Of a stretch of DNA of 64,000 bases, positions 1 to 5,258 are shown one piece after another. A program made the position numbers and the translations under genes. How positions within the stretch are numbered: position 1 is the first letter of the stretch; each line of letters starts with the position of its first letter. The notes below the pieces were generated by a model. The model had not been told where the DNA came from. It was given only the letters and a program-made list of their open reading frames with translations, and did not search any database. The stretch spans positions 124,001-188,000 of IMG/VR virus record IMGVR_UViG_3300027749_002876. One strand, given 5' to 3'. Origin of the DNA: a virus.

Positions 1-19
1 ATATAAAATATAAATGTTT

Positions 20-289
20 TTACGGAGCATCTAGTATTTGAGTACTAACAATATTACAATTATATTGAGTTGCTTTCTGCATAATAAAATCAATATATTC
101 TTGTGCAGCCGATTGATCTATCCAATATCTATCACAGGTAACATCATCAACCATTATTCCAATTCCGTCTGTTTTGTTTGCCGCAGTCATTTCTTGAATT
201 TTAATTTCTCTATCACTATCAAGTGCCTCATGTCCTGCCCAATCTGCAACCGTTAGCCATTTAATTTTAGTAATTTTAGTTAGTGCCAT
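20..289 (-). CDS. Small phage protein of unknown function (89 aa)
   Basis: I do not recognise this 89-residue protein. It is acidic in the middle, has no signal peptide or membrane segment, and carries a single Cys pair-like feature (VTCDRYW and YNCN) without a clear metal motif. The start is well supported: an AGGAG Shine-Dalgarno lies about 7 nt upstream of the ATG, and a GATAAATA late-promoter-like octamer lies 20 nt upstream. It is the last gene read leftward from the tRNA array and is complete, ending 19 bases from the window edge. Its size and promoter fit a minor late phage protein, but no function can be assigned. Confidence 0.7.
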   Translation of the reverse strand: MALTKITKIKWLTVADWAGHEALDSDREIKIQEMTAANKTDGIGIMVDDVTCDRYWIDQSAAQEYIDFIMQKATQYNCNIVSTQILDAP

Positions 290-309
290 TTATGTTCTCC
301 TGTATACTC

Positions 310-317
310 TATTTATC
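310..317 (-). promoter_or_regulatory. Late-promoter-like octamer GATAAATA
   Basis: On the minus strand the sequence reads GATAAATA, one base from the T4 late consensus TATAAATA. It ends 20 nt before the ATG of the 89-aa gene, which also has a strong Shine-Dalgarno. No -35 element is evident, as expected for a T4-type late promoter. Confidence 0.5.
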
Positions 318-352
318 TAAAAATAACATTAATTATTACAAATGTACTTATT

Positions 353-428
353 TGGTGCCAACAGCTGGACTTGAACCAGCAACACAAGAATTTTCAATCC
401 TCTGCTCTACCATTGGAGCTATGTCGGC
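353..428 (-). tRNA. tRNA-Phe (GAA)
   Basis: The minus strand folds into a cloverleaf with acceptor GCCGACA pairing TGTTGGC, anticodon loop TTGAAAA (anticodon GAA) and a T-arm with TTCAAGT. The 3' CCA is encoded at 353-355. It is the last tRNA of the left block in transcription order. Confidence 0.9.
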
Positions 429-433
429 TTGTT

Positions 434-508
434 TGGTGGATGATAGTGGGGTCGAACCACTGACCTCTTTCTTGTCACGAAAGTATTCTACCGCTGAAAT
501 AATCATCC
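434..508 (-). tRNA. tRNA-Val (GAC)
   Basis: Acceptor GGATGAT pairs perfectly with ATCATCC. The anticodon stem CTTTC/GAAAG encloses GTGACAA, giving anticodon GAC (Val). CCA is encoded at 434-436. The anticodon was read by eye from the stem; a one-base slip is the main risk. Confidence 0.8.
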
Positions 509-584
509 TGGTGCTCCTAGATGGATTCGAACCATCGACTTCTCCATACCAAAGAGATATTTTACCATTGCAAACTATGGGAGC
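509..584 (-). tRNA. tRNA-Thr (GGT)
   Basis: Acceptor GCTCCCA pairs with TAGGAGC with one C-A mismatch. The anticodon stem TCTCT/GGAGA encloses TTGGTAT, giving anticodon GGT. The T-loop is TTCGAAT and CCA is encoded at 509-511, immediately next to tRNA-Val. Confidence 0.85.
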
Positions 585-745
585 ATATAAAAGTGGGAGC
601 CTAGCTATCTTATTGTTAATAAACCTCACTAGATTGTCTCGTATAGGCAAGTTTATACACCCATCAATCATACTATAGTGTCATCACAGTTAACCCCACC
701 GTGACTAGATTGACAGGGACTCAAACCTATCGTCTATCCCTAAAC
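585..745 (-). other. 161-nt spacer inside the tRNA block, possibly a structured RNA
   Basis: No tRNA and no convincing ORF was found here, although tRNAs flank it on both sides. On the minus strand TCAATC (from 713-708) can pair with GATTGA (from 669-664), enclosing TAGT/ACTA and a CAC/GTG hairpin. A second hairpin AGGGA/TCCCT lies at about 713-740. A stable RNA co-transcribed with the tRNAs, or decayed tRNA sequence, are both possible. Confidence 0.25.
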
Positions 746-819
746 TGGCACCCGGGGTAGGAATCGAACCTACAATAGCAGAGTCAAAGTCTGTTGTGTT
801 ACCACTACACTACCCGGGA
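746..819 (-). tRNA. tRNA-Gln (TTG)
   Basis: The anticodon arm ACAGA-CTTTGAC-TCTGC gives anticodon TTG. Acceptor positions 2-7 (CCCGGG) pair with CCCGGG; pair 1-72 is a T-T mismatch. A weak first pair and a G discriminator are normal identity features of bacterial tRNA-Gln. The T-loop is TTCGATT and CCA is encoded at 746-748. Confidence 0.88.
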
Positions 820-826
820 ATAAATT

Positions 827-903
827 TGGTAGCCTCACCCTGACTCGAACAGGGGACCTTCCGCTTATCAAGCGGATGCTCTAACCAACTGAGCTATGAG
901 GCT
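827..903 (-). tRNA. tRNA-Ile (GAT)
   Basis: Acceptor AGCCTCA pairs with TGAGGCT. The anticodon stem TCCGC/GCGGA encloses TTGATAA, giving anticodon GAT. The T-loop is standard and CCA is encoded at 827-829. Confidence 0.9.
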
Positions 904-911
904 AAACTGTT

Positions 912-986
912 TGGTGGATGTAAGTAGATTTGAACTACTGACCTATTCCGTATGAAGGAATTGCACTACCGCTGTGCTATACATCC
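912..986 (-). tRNA. tRNA-Met (CAT)
   Basis: Acceptor GGATGTA pairs with TACATCC. The anticodon stem ATTCC/GGAAT encloses TTCATAC, giving anticodon CAT. CCA is encoded at 912-914. Elongator Met is assumed; an Ile (CAT, lysidine-modified) identity cannot be excluded by eye. Confidence 0.85.
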
Positions 987-988
987 AT

Positions 989-1064
989 TGGGGTGAAGGA
1001 CGAGACTTGAACTCGCAACAACTGGAATCACAATCCAGGGCTCTACCATTGAGCTACCGACACC
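989..1064 (-). tRNA. tRNA-His (GTG)
   Basis: The anticodon stem CTGGA/TCCAG encloses TTGTGAT, giving anticodon GTG. The 5' end has an extra G and the discriminator is C, both typical of tRNA-His. The acceptor stem has two mismatches in its middle (T-T, C-T), which is unusual but the remaining arms are intact. CCA is encoded at 989-991. Confidence 0.82.
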
Positions 1065-1070
1065 ATATGT

Positions 1071-1157
1071 TGGAGGAAGATAACAGAATCGAACTGTCAC
1101 CGTGTAAACAGTGGGACGGTTTTCAAGACCGTGTCCGCGCCATGCAGCCTATCTTCC
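1071..1157 (-). tRNA. tRNA-Ser (TGA)
   Basis: Acceptor GGAAGAT pairs with ATCTTCC. The anticodon stem ACGGT/ACCGT encloses CTTGAAA, giving anticodon TGA. A long class II variable arm (CCCACTG...CACGGTG region) is present. The discriminator is T rather than the usual G. CCA is encoded at 1071-1073. It begins two bases after the stop of the small gene at 1160-1345. Confidence 0.87.
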
Positions 1158-1159
1158 TA

Positions 1160-1345
1160 TTATGCTTTTTTATCTACTTGATGATTACTATGTGTAGGTT
1201 CTAATTTACCTACTTTATCATATAGATACTGTACAACTTCTAAGTATTGTTTATTAGTTGCAGGATCTTGTAATGTTTTATAAACTGTTGTACGATATTG
1301 ATGATTGGTAATATCGTTTACCGCTGATATAGTTTGAATTATCAT
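1160..1345 (-). CDS. Small phage protein of unknown function (61 aa)
   Basis: I do not recognise this protein. From the ATG at 1345 it is 61 residues, beginning MIIQTISAVND, with a charged C-terminus. A longer frame starting at 1384 would run through the promoter palindrome, so the internal ATG is preferred. There is no clear Shine-Dalgarno; an AATAAATA octamer ends 8 nt before the ATG. It lies directly upstream of tRNA-Ser, so the tRNA block may be co-transcribed with it. It is divergent from the plus-strand oxygenase gene. Confidence 0.55.
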   Translation of the reverse strand: MIIQTISAVNDITNHQYRTTVYKTLQDPATNKQYLEVVQYLYDKVGKLEPTHSNHQVDKKA

Positions 1346-1352
1346 AATGTAT

Positions 1353-1370
1353 GTATTTATTAATAAATAC
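1353..1370. promoter_or_regulatory. Palindromic back-to-back late-promoter-like pair
   Basis: The 18-bp sequence GTATTTATTAATAAATAC is a perfect palindrome containing AATAAATA on both strands (minus 1354-1361, plus 1362-1369). It sits between divergent genes and could drive both. On the plus side only CAGT separates the octamer from the ATG at 1374. Confidence 0.5.
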
Positions 1371-1373
1371 AGT

Positions 1374-1925
1374 ATGATACTCACAACAACTCCAATTAAG
1401 CAACATACTCAGTTAGTACATTTAGATATGCCATACACATATGAAGAAGTTTTAAATGAGCTAAACACATATGAGTTTAATGAAATTCATCCTTATCGTT
1501 ATAATTCTGCAATAACCACCAAAATTCTTAGTGAAATAAGACAACTAATAGTTGACTACTCTTTTATAGATAAATTTTATGAAATAAAAGATTTTCAAAA
1601 GTTGTGGAATAATGTATCTAAGGAAGAACTTAAAAAAAAATGTAAGTTCGATTGTTCTTTACATCTTGATAAACCTAAATTTTCTCTTACACCCCACCTT
1701 GATAGTAGACAAATTGTAATAGTTGGGATGATTTTCTTGAACCCAGTGAATGATATTAAACAAAACTCTGTACTATATGATACAGAAAATATGCTGAATC
1801 CACAATATGTACCTTCATCATTTGGAGAAGGATGGGTTATGGCTAATGCACATAACACATGGCACTCAGGTGGAAACTCATCTGACTATGATAGATATAG
1901 TATATTGTTCACCTATACCATATAG
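1374..1925 (+). CDS. 2OG-Fe(II) dioxygenase-like protein
   Basis: The 183-aa protein fits the cupin-fold 2-oxoglutarate/Fe(II)-dependent oxygenase pattern. The HxD iron ligands are H108 and D110 in TPHLDS, the distal His is H164 in NTWHSGG, and R174 in DRYSILF is the usual 2OG-binding Arg. The family couples 2OG decarboxylation to hydroxylation of a substrate; the substrate here is unknown. The start at 1374 is chosen because the AATAAATA octamer and CAGT lie immediately upstream; an in-frame ATG at 1428 is the alternative. There is no Shine-Dalgarno. It is one of four such oxygenases in the window and one of three plus-strand genes. Confidence 0.7.
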   Translation: MILTTTPIKQHTQLVHLDMPYTYEEVLNELNTYEFNEIHPYRYNSAITTKILSEIRQLIVDYSFIDKFYEIKDFQKLWNNVSKEELKKKCKFDCSLHLDKPKFSLTPHLDSRQIVIVGMIFLNPVNDIKQNSVLYDTENMLNPQYVPSSFGEGWVMANAHNTWHSGGNSSDYDRYSILFTYTI

Positions 1926-1947
1926 ATATTTATACTATCATGATTAC

Positions 1948-2020
1948 AATGTAAATTGGATTTGAACCAACATTTCCAGGACAAGACGCCGGGTTTCCTA
2001 GCTATTTAGAAGATTACATT
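1948..2020 (-). tRNA. tRNA-like gene, degenerate, no encoded CCA
   Basis: The 73-nt minus-strand stretch has a perfect acceptor AATGTAA/TTACATT, a T-arm GTTGG-TTCAAAT-CCAAT and a D-stem TTCT/AGGA. The anticodon arm is irregular: the best fit is CCGGC/CCTGG with a C-C mismatch around GTCTTGT, suggesting anticodon CTT. Unlike the neighbouring tRNAs it lacks an encoded CCA. It may be a tRNA pseudogene or a non-standard tRNA. Confidence 0.4.
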
Positions 2021-2022
2021 GT

Positions 2023-2110
2023 TACCATATAGAAACACACTGGCTTGCAAGACTCCTACTAACCTTTCGATAGATGTCGCAGTTAGTATTCAATGTGTTT
2101 TTATATGGTA
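2023..2110 (-). ncRNA. Long-stem RNA element between tRNAs
   Basis: Bases 2023-2039 and 2094-2110 are complementary over 17 positions (TACCATATA with TATATGGTA, one G-T, AAACACA with TGTGTTT). The enclosed 54 nt contain a second stem ACTAAC/GTTAGT. The outer stem overlaps the encoded CCA of tRNA-Lys (TTT). It is not a tRNA by eye. It could be a stable phage RNA or a processing signal. Confidence 0.35.
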
Positions 2111-2179
2111 GGGGTGTTCGGGAACGATCCGAATTTTACCGGTTAAAAGCCGGTTACTTCACCTTAAAGTTTCACCCCC
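2106..2179 (-). tRNA. tRNA-Lys (TTT)
   Basis: Acceptor GGGGGTG pairs with CACCCCT (first pair G-T). The anticodon stem ACCGG/CCGGT encloses CTTTTAA, giving anticodon TTT. The gene body is 71 nt with CCA encoded at 2106-2108. The T-stem TTCGG/CCGAA encloses ATCGTTC, which departs from the canonical TTCRANY T-loop: positions 54 and 58 are A and T instead of T and A. Confidence 0.85.
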
Positions 2180-2182
2180 ATA

Positions 2183-2256
2183 TGGTCCCACACCACGGTA
2201 ACGATCCGTGTTTTACCGGTTAAGAGCCGGTTACATCACCTTAATGTTTGTGAGGG
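2183..2256 (-). tRNA. tRNA-Lys (CTT)
   Basis: The anticodon stem ACCGG/CCGGT encloses CTCTTAA, giving anticodon CTT. Acceptor CCCTCAC pairs with GTGTGGG with one T-T mismatch. The central part is almost identical to the adjacent tRNA-Lys (TTT), including the unusual T-loop (here ATCGTTA), so the two look like a tandem duplication. CCA is encoded at 2183-2185. Confidence 0.85.
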
Positions 2257-2290
2257 ATGGATTCGTAAATATTTTCTTTTACGTGCCATC
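2256..2290 (-). other. Hairpin in the tRNA spacer
   Basis: GATGG pairs with CCATC and CGTAAA pairs with TTTACG, separated by short internal mismatches, in the spacer upstream of tRNA-Lys (CTT). There is no T-run, so it does not look like an intrinsic terminator; it may be an RNA processing element. Confidence 0.25.
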
Positions 2291-2363
2291 CAGGACCATA
2301 CGGGGGTCTAAGATGACACTATCGTTTACCTGAACGTTTCATGTCGTTCTCCTTTTAAAAATT

Positions 2364-2442
2364 TGGTACCCTGCCCCGGAGTCGAACCGAGAAAACTCTT
2401 CCTTTTGAGAGAAGCGACTTTGCCAAATTTGTCTAGCAGGGC
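2364..2442 (-). tRNA. tRNA-Leu (CAA)
   Basis: Acceptor GCCCTGC pairs with GCAGGGT. The anticodon stem CTTCT/GGAAG encloses CTCAAAA, giving anticodon CAA. The T-loop is TTCGACT and CCA is encoded at 2364-2366. The variable region is only about six bases, whereas bacterial leucine tRNAs normally have a long class II arm. Confidence 0.75.
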
Positions 2443-2449
2443 ATATGTT

Positions 2450-2526
2450 TGGTGCGACCGGAGAGATTCGAACTCCCGACTCCTAAGTTCGTAGCCTAGT
2501 ACTCTATCCAACTGAGTTACGGTCGC
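2450..2526 (-). tRNA. tRNA-Arg (ACG)
   Basis: Acceptor GCGACCG pairs with CGGTCGC. The anticodon stem CTAGG/CTTAG encloses CTACGAA, giving anticodon ACG, which in bacteria needs A34-to-inosine editing by host TadA. T-loop TTCGAAT; CCA is encoded at 2450-2452. Confidence 0.9.
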
Positions 2527-2600
2527 ATTCTATAACACACTGAATGCCTTTTCCTTGCGTCAGGGGTAAGGGGCAGTGTTCGTCAATGTATTATAGAATG
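2526..2600 (-). ncRNA. 75-nt hairpin RNA directly upstream of tRNA-Arg
   Basis: Ten bases at 2526-2535 pair perfectly with 2591-2600 (CATTCTATAA with TTATAGAATG). Inside, ACACTG (2537-2542) pairs with CAGTGT (2574-2579), and a pyrimidine-rich/purine-rich apical stem follows. No coding frame explains this structure. It is tRNA-sized but not a cloverleaf. Confidence 0.35.
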
Positions 2601-2614
2601 CCGTGTATTGCTAC

Positions 2615-2664
2615 ACAACATGATAGGGTTGATACCCTATCCAGTAGTCTTACTAACATGTTGT
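2615..2664 (-). ncRNA. Three-way-junction RNA element
   Basis: ACAACAT (2615-2621) pairs with ATGTTGT (2658-2664). Inside are a perfect 8-bp hairpin GATAGGGT-TGAT-ACCCTATC (2622-2641) and a small hairpin TAGT-CTT-ACTA (2645-2655). The nested perfect pairing suggests a folded RNA in the tRNA leader. I could not match it to a known family; hammerhead core motifs are absent. Confidence 0.4.
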
Positions 2665-2747
2665 CTCCATGTTTTCATGTATACTGTCCGCCCATTCTAT
2701 ACATTTTGCGCTGTATTACGGCTCTCGTTGCCTATTCACGCTGTCTA

Positions 2748-2894
2748 TCAGTTTACCTTATACAGGATCTGATAGACCTTTGCACGTTGTAACTTGTTAG
2801 CTATCAACTGTGCTAGTTGTTCCTTTGTCAAAACATGATTGCTAAACCAATCACGCTTTGTTTCAGAAGTTTTGTATTGTATCTCTTTATCCAT
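2748..2894 (-). CDS. Small basic phage protein (48 aa)
   Basis: This short ORF begins MDKEIQYKTSETKRDW and is 48 residues, helical-looking and lysine/glutamine rich. An AGAGG Shine-Dalgarno lies about 11 nt upstream of the ATG. It lies downstream of the sigma70-type promoter at 3198-3226 and upstream of the right tRNA block, so it would be the first gene of that transcript. I do not recognise the family; the charged helical C-terminal half could bind nucleic acid, which is speculation. Confidence 0.5.
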   Translation of the reverse strand: MDKEIQYKTSETKRDWFSNHVLTKEQLAQLIANKLQRAKVYQILYKVN

Positions 2895-3197
2895 TTATTG
2901 TCAAATCCTCTCTGTACAAAACAAAAAACCTGAGAGTCTTGCGATTCCCAGGGTCTTGATAAATTTAGTTATAATGTTAACTTGTTACCTAGTCCCCGGG
3001 CTTCTCTCTTGGTTATCATTTGAGCCGCGAATACTTGTTGGATATGCTGGTACAAAGGATACACTGGCTATCGTTAGCCACTGTCCGGTATGTTTCAGCA
3101 TGTTACAAGTTTTATTCATCATAGTCTTTTATTTAGTCCTGGTTGTAAATTAGTGTAATTAACATATGTTTTTACACCTTTTTTCAATTCATGCTGA
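2895..3197. other. Intergenic leader without a recognisable gene
   Basis: About 300 bases between the promoter and the 48-aa ORF. The frames on either strand lack Shine-Dalgarno signals and recognisable residues. It would be the 5' leader of the tRNA transcript. A weak hairpin (GTGTAA with TTACAC) lies near 3152-3178. Confidence 0.3.
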
Positions 3198-3226
3198 AGT
3201 ATAGCATAGATTGGAATTAATGTCAA
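3198..3226 (-). promoter_or_regulatory. Sigma70-type promoter for the tRNA region
   Basis: Minus strand: perfect -35 TTGACA (3221-3226), 17-bp spacer, -10 TATACT (3198-3203, one mismatch to TATAAT). It points leftward to the 48-aa ORF and tRNAs. It is the only near-consensus host-type promoter I noticed, and suggests early transcription of the tRNAs by host RNA polymerase. Confidence 0.65.
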
Positions 3227-3248
3227 CTTCTTTTTTAGGCGGTTTACC

Positions 3249-4181
3249 CTAAACGTTTAGACCTAAACGTTTAGAGATGTGTCTTTGCACCCTGGCATCA
3301 GTGTTTTTATAGAAAGAAATCAATTCTTGTATTGGTATTATGATATGATGTTTGTCATATCTAACTTTATTAAGCAATGAATCGTTTTCTATCCAATCTA
3401 TTTTTTCAAATCCTGTCAATTTTGGAAAGTATAATAATTCATCTCTCCAATACTTAGCCAAGAAGAAAGGTTTAACATAATACTCGTATCTTAGCACGTG
3501 GGGTATTTTTTTATGTTCTTGATTAGCTGCCTTTTCCATAATCAACCCGTTATCTTCAAAATATTCCCAACTGTGCAGGAACTGTTCAACTAGAGGATCT
3601 GATATGCAACTAAGCCACAACTCACTGGTGTCACCAAATATTACAATTTTACCTGATCGGTTTTCTATAGCAGTCAATGCTCTATGTCTGGATACGTCAG
3701 GATCAAACCAACCATAATAAACATAATGTAATTTTTTTCTAAGCAACAACCATGGGGTTGACATACATTGCACTATATCATAATCATTTGGTAATTCTTT
3801 AACAAATAAATGTTGTAATGCGTGGTTAGGATGAACATCTGTTTGTTGCGCTATGTGTTCTATTTCTTCTCTTCGGGTATTTGGATTAATGTTGATTACG
3901 TTAGTCTTAAAACCATACTTTTTTTCTAAAAGTTTTACATTTTCGTATTCAGTTTCATTATAGCCGTCGACTCGTAGAAATGAGCATTCTACTGGAATGT
4001 CTTGAGTCTTTAGACTATGAAGTACTAATTGACTATCTAATCCACTACTTAAACAAAGCATCAATTTATCAGACGCAATTTCTCTAGCACGCCTGTCAAA
4101 TTCTTCTCTATAGTTACCAATTTTTCTATTACTACTAGTGATATCTATATAGAACTTATAATCGTCAAATCCATATATCAT
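3249..4181 (-). CDS. PP-loop ATPase, asparagine-synthetase C-terminal-like (1 of 4)
   Basis: The 310-aa protein has an N-terminal beta region followed by the ATP-pyrophosphatase PP-loop SSGLDS at residues 45-50, as in the synthetase half of asparagine synthetase. The N-terminal glutaminase domain of true AsnB is absent, so it probably activates an acyl group as an AMP-ester for attack by ammonia, an amine or another nucleophile. Later it carries PKLTGFE, which resembles GKLSGYE in the PP-loop/GNAT fusion at 6679-8130. It ends the leftward cassette and is one base from the upstream oxygenase gene. The substrate is unknown. Confidence 0.75.
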   Translation of the reverse strand: MIYGFDDYKFYIDITSSNRKIGNYREEFDRRAREIASDKLMLCLSSGLDSQLVLHSLKTQDIPVECSFLRVDGYNETEYENVKLLEKKYGFKTNVININPNTRREEIEHIAQQTDVHPNHALQHLFVKELPNDYDIVQCMSTPWLLLRKKLHYVYYGWFDPDVSRHRALTAIENRSGKIVIFGDTSELWLSCISDPLVEQFLHSWEYFEDNGLIMEKAANQEHKKIPHVLRYEYYVKPFFLAKYWRDELLYFPKLTGFEKIDWIENDSLLNKVRYDKHHIIIPIQELISFYKNTDARVQRHISKRLGLNV

Positions 4182-4182
4182 A

Positions 4183-4920
4183 TCAAATTAAATTAAAGTG
4201 TTCGGTAATACCTGCTTTTTGAGCCCATTCTTTAGTAAACATTCCGTCTACTCTAAGACTCCATGCAGTGTATTGGGGATGACCGATACTAGAGTGAATG
4301 TTGTTCGTATTAAACACGCAGGCTTTAGCATTAGAGTAATGCACTTCATTTGTATCAGGATCTAACAATCTTAGTTGTTTTGGAATTTTACCAGTTAACC
4401 AAATAAAAGGATCGTTTTTTTTTACCGTACTATCTGCAGGATAGTCTCTGTGATATGCGGTAGTTTGTCCAGGTTCGTTTATCCAAAAAATTACTCTACC
4501 ATATGTGCTGAAACAATTTTGTGAATCTATCCAATCAAATAAAAATTTAAATTGGTCATCAAAAGAAAAAAGTGATGTAAATTCTCTTAGGTGTTTTGCC
4601 GAATATGTTGCCGGGTATCCTATATTTCCCCTTAGTACAAAATTAGTACCCAATGTAGCAGTGCCCAATAATTTGGCATAAATCCCTGCTTCTTTAAGTG
4701 TCATCTTATCGTGTAAGGAAGATTTTAATATTTGATCACGTTTTGCATAAACTGATACAGTGTTTTGGTCAAATAATGTATTTTGCGAGGTACCGGATGG
4801 AGAAAAATGTTGATGGTTTTTTGATAATGTATAACATATTTTATCGTTTATAGCATCAAATGACGCCATATCCAAATAACTTTCTAAGTTATAGAATATC
4901 TGATTGTTGATTAATTTCAT
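4183..4920 (-). CDS. 2OG-Fe(II) dioxygenase-like protein
   Basis: The 245-aa protein has a typical double-stranded beta-helix oxygenase C-terminus. H157 and D159 in YHRDY form the HxD motif, a distal His lies in NNIHSSIGH (H209 or H214), and R223 in SLRVDG is the likely 2OG-binding Arg. The preceding VIFWINEPGQTTAYH strand also fits. The reaction is probably hydroxylation of a peptide, lipid or sugar; the target is unknown. It is one base away from the PP-loop gene downstream. There is no obvious Shine-Dalgarno. Confidence 0.72.
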   Translation of the reverse strand: MKLINNQIFYNLESYLDMASFDAINDKICYTLSKNHQHFSPSGTSQNTLFDQNTVSVYAKRDQILKSSLHDKMTLKEAGIYAKLLGTATLGTNFVLRGNIGYPATYSAKHLREFTSLFSFDDQFKFLFDWIDSQNCFSTYGRVIFWINEPGQTTAYHRDYPADSTVKKNDPFIWLTGKIPKQLRLLDPDTNEVHYSNAKACVFNTNNIHSSIGHPQYTAWSLRVDGMFTKEWAQKAGITEHFNLI

Positions 4921-4934
4921 TTACTATTATTTAC

Positions 4935-5231
4935 TTAAACTTGTTCTTGCCAGAAAAAAAGTATATCATGCTTGGAATTGTATTGTGCTCTAGCACGCCA
5001 ATTTGGTACTAAGACAGGGTCATCTCTAAATGGTTCCCAATCAGCTTTGCTTGTCCATGTAGCATTGATTGTTTGAACATATTTATCCTCGCTAATAGTG
5101 GTTAAATATTCCTCAATTGCCCCGGTATTTTTATAGGTTGTGTTAATGTGTTCCTGTATTTCTTCGGGAAACTGCCAAAAAGGTATTGTTTTATCTGACC
5201 TAAAAGATGTTATTGTATATTTAAAACTCAT
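4935..5231 (-). CDS. Small phage protein of unknown function (98 aa)
   Basis: A 98-residue soluble protein with several Trp/Phe residues (FWQFPEE, TWTSKADWEPF, FFWQEQV). Its size and its alternation of amphipathic stretches resemble small ferredoxin-like or antibiotic-monooxygenase-like folds, but this is only an impression. The start is firm: AGGAG lies upstream of the ATG, and a GATAAATA octamer follows further upstream, overlapping the end of the preceding gene. It sits between an oxygenase and a PP-loop enzyme, so it may be an accessory subunit of the pathway. Confidence 0.6.
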   Translation of the reverse strand: MSFKYTITSFRSDKTIPFWQFPEEIQEHINTTYKNTGAIEEYLTTISEDKYVQTINATWTSKADWEPFRDDPVLVPNWRARAQYNSKHDILFFWQEQV

Positions 5232-5250
5232 ACTTATGTGCTCCTATCTG

Positions 5251-5258
5251 TATTTATC
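5251..5258 (-). promoter_or_regulatory. Late-promoter-like octamer GATAAATA
   Basis: GATAAATA on the minus strand, 19 nt before the ATG of the 98-aa gene and overlapping the stop codon of the upstream PP-loop gene. It could give late expression of the 3-5 kb end of the cassette. Confidence 0.45.

Noticed and set aside
2615-2664. Hammerhead ribozyme in the three-way junction
   Set aside because: The conserved CTGATGA and GAAA core sequences are absent on both strands.
2544-3153. Plus-strand open frames in the promoter region upstream of the tRNAs
   Set aside because: No Shine-Dalgarno and no plausible protein composition; the region is better explained by the minus-strand promoter, 48-aa ORF and RNA hairpins.
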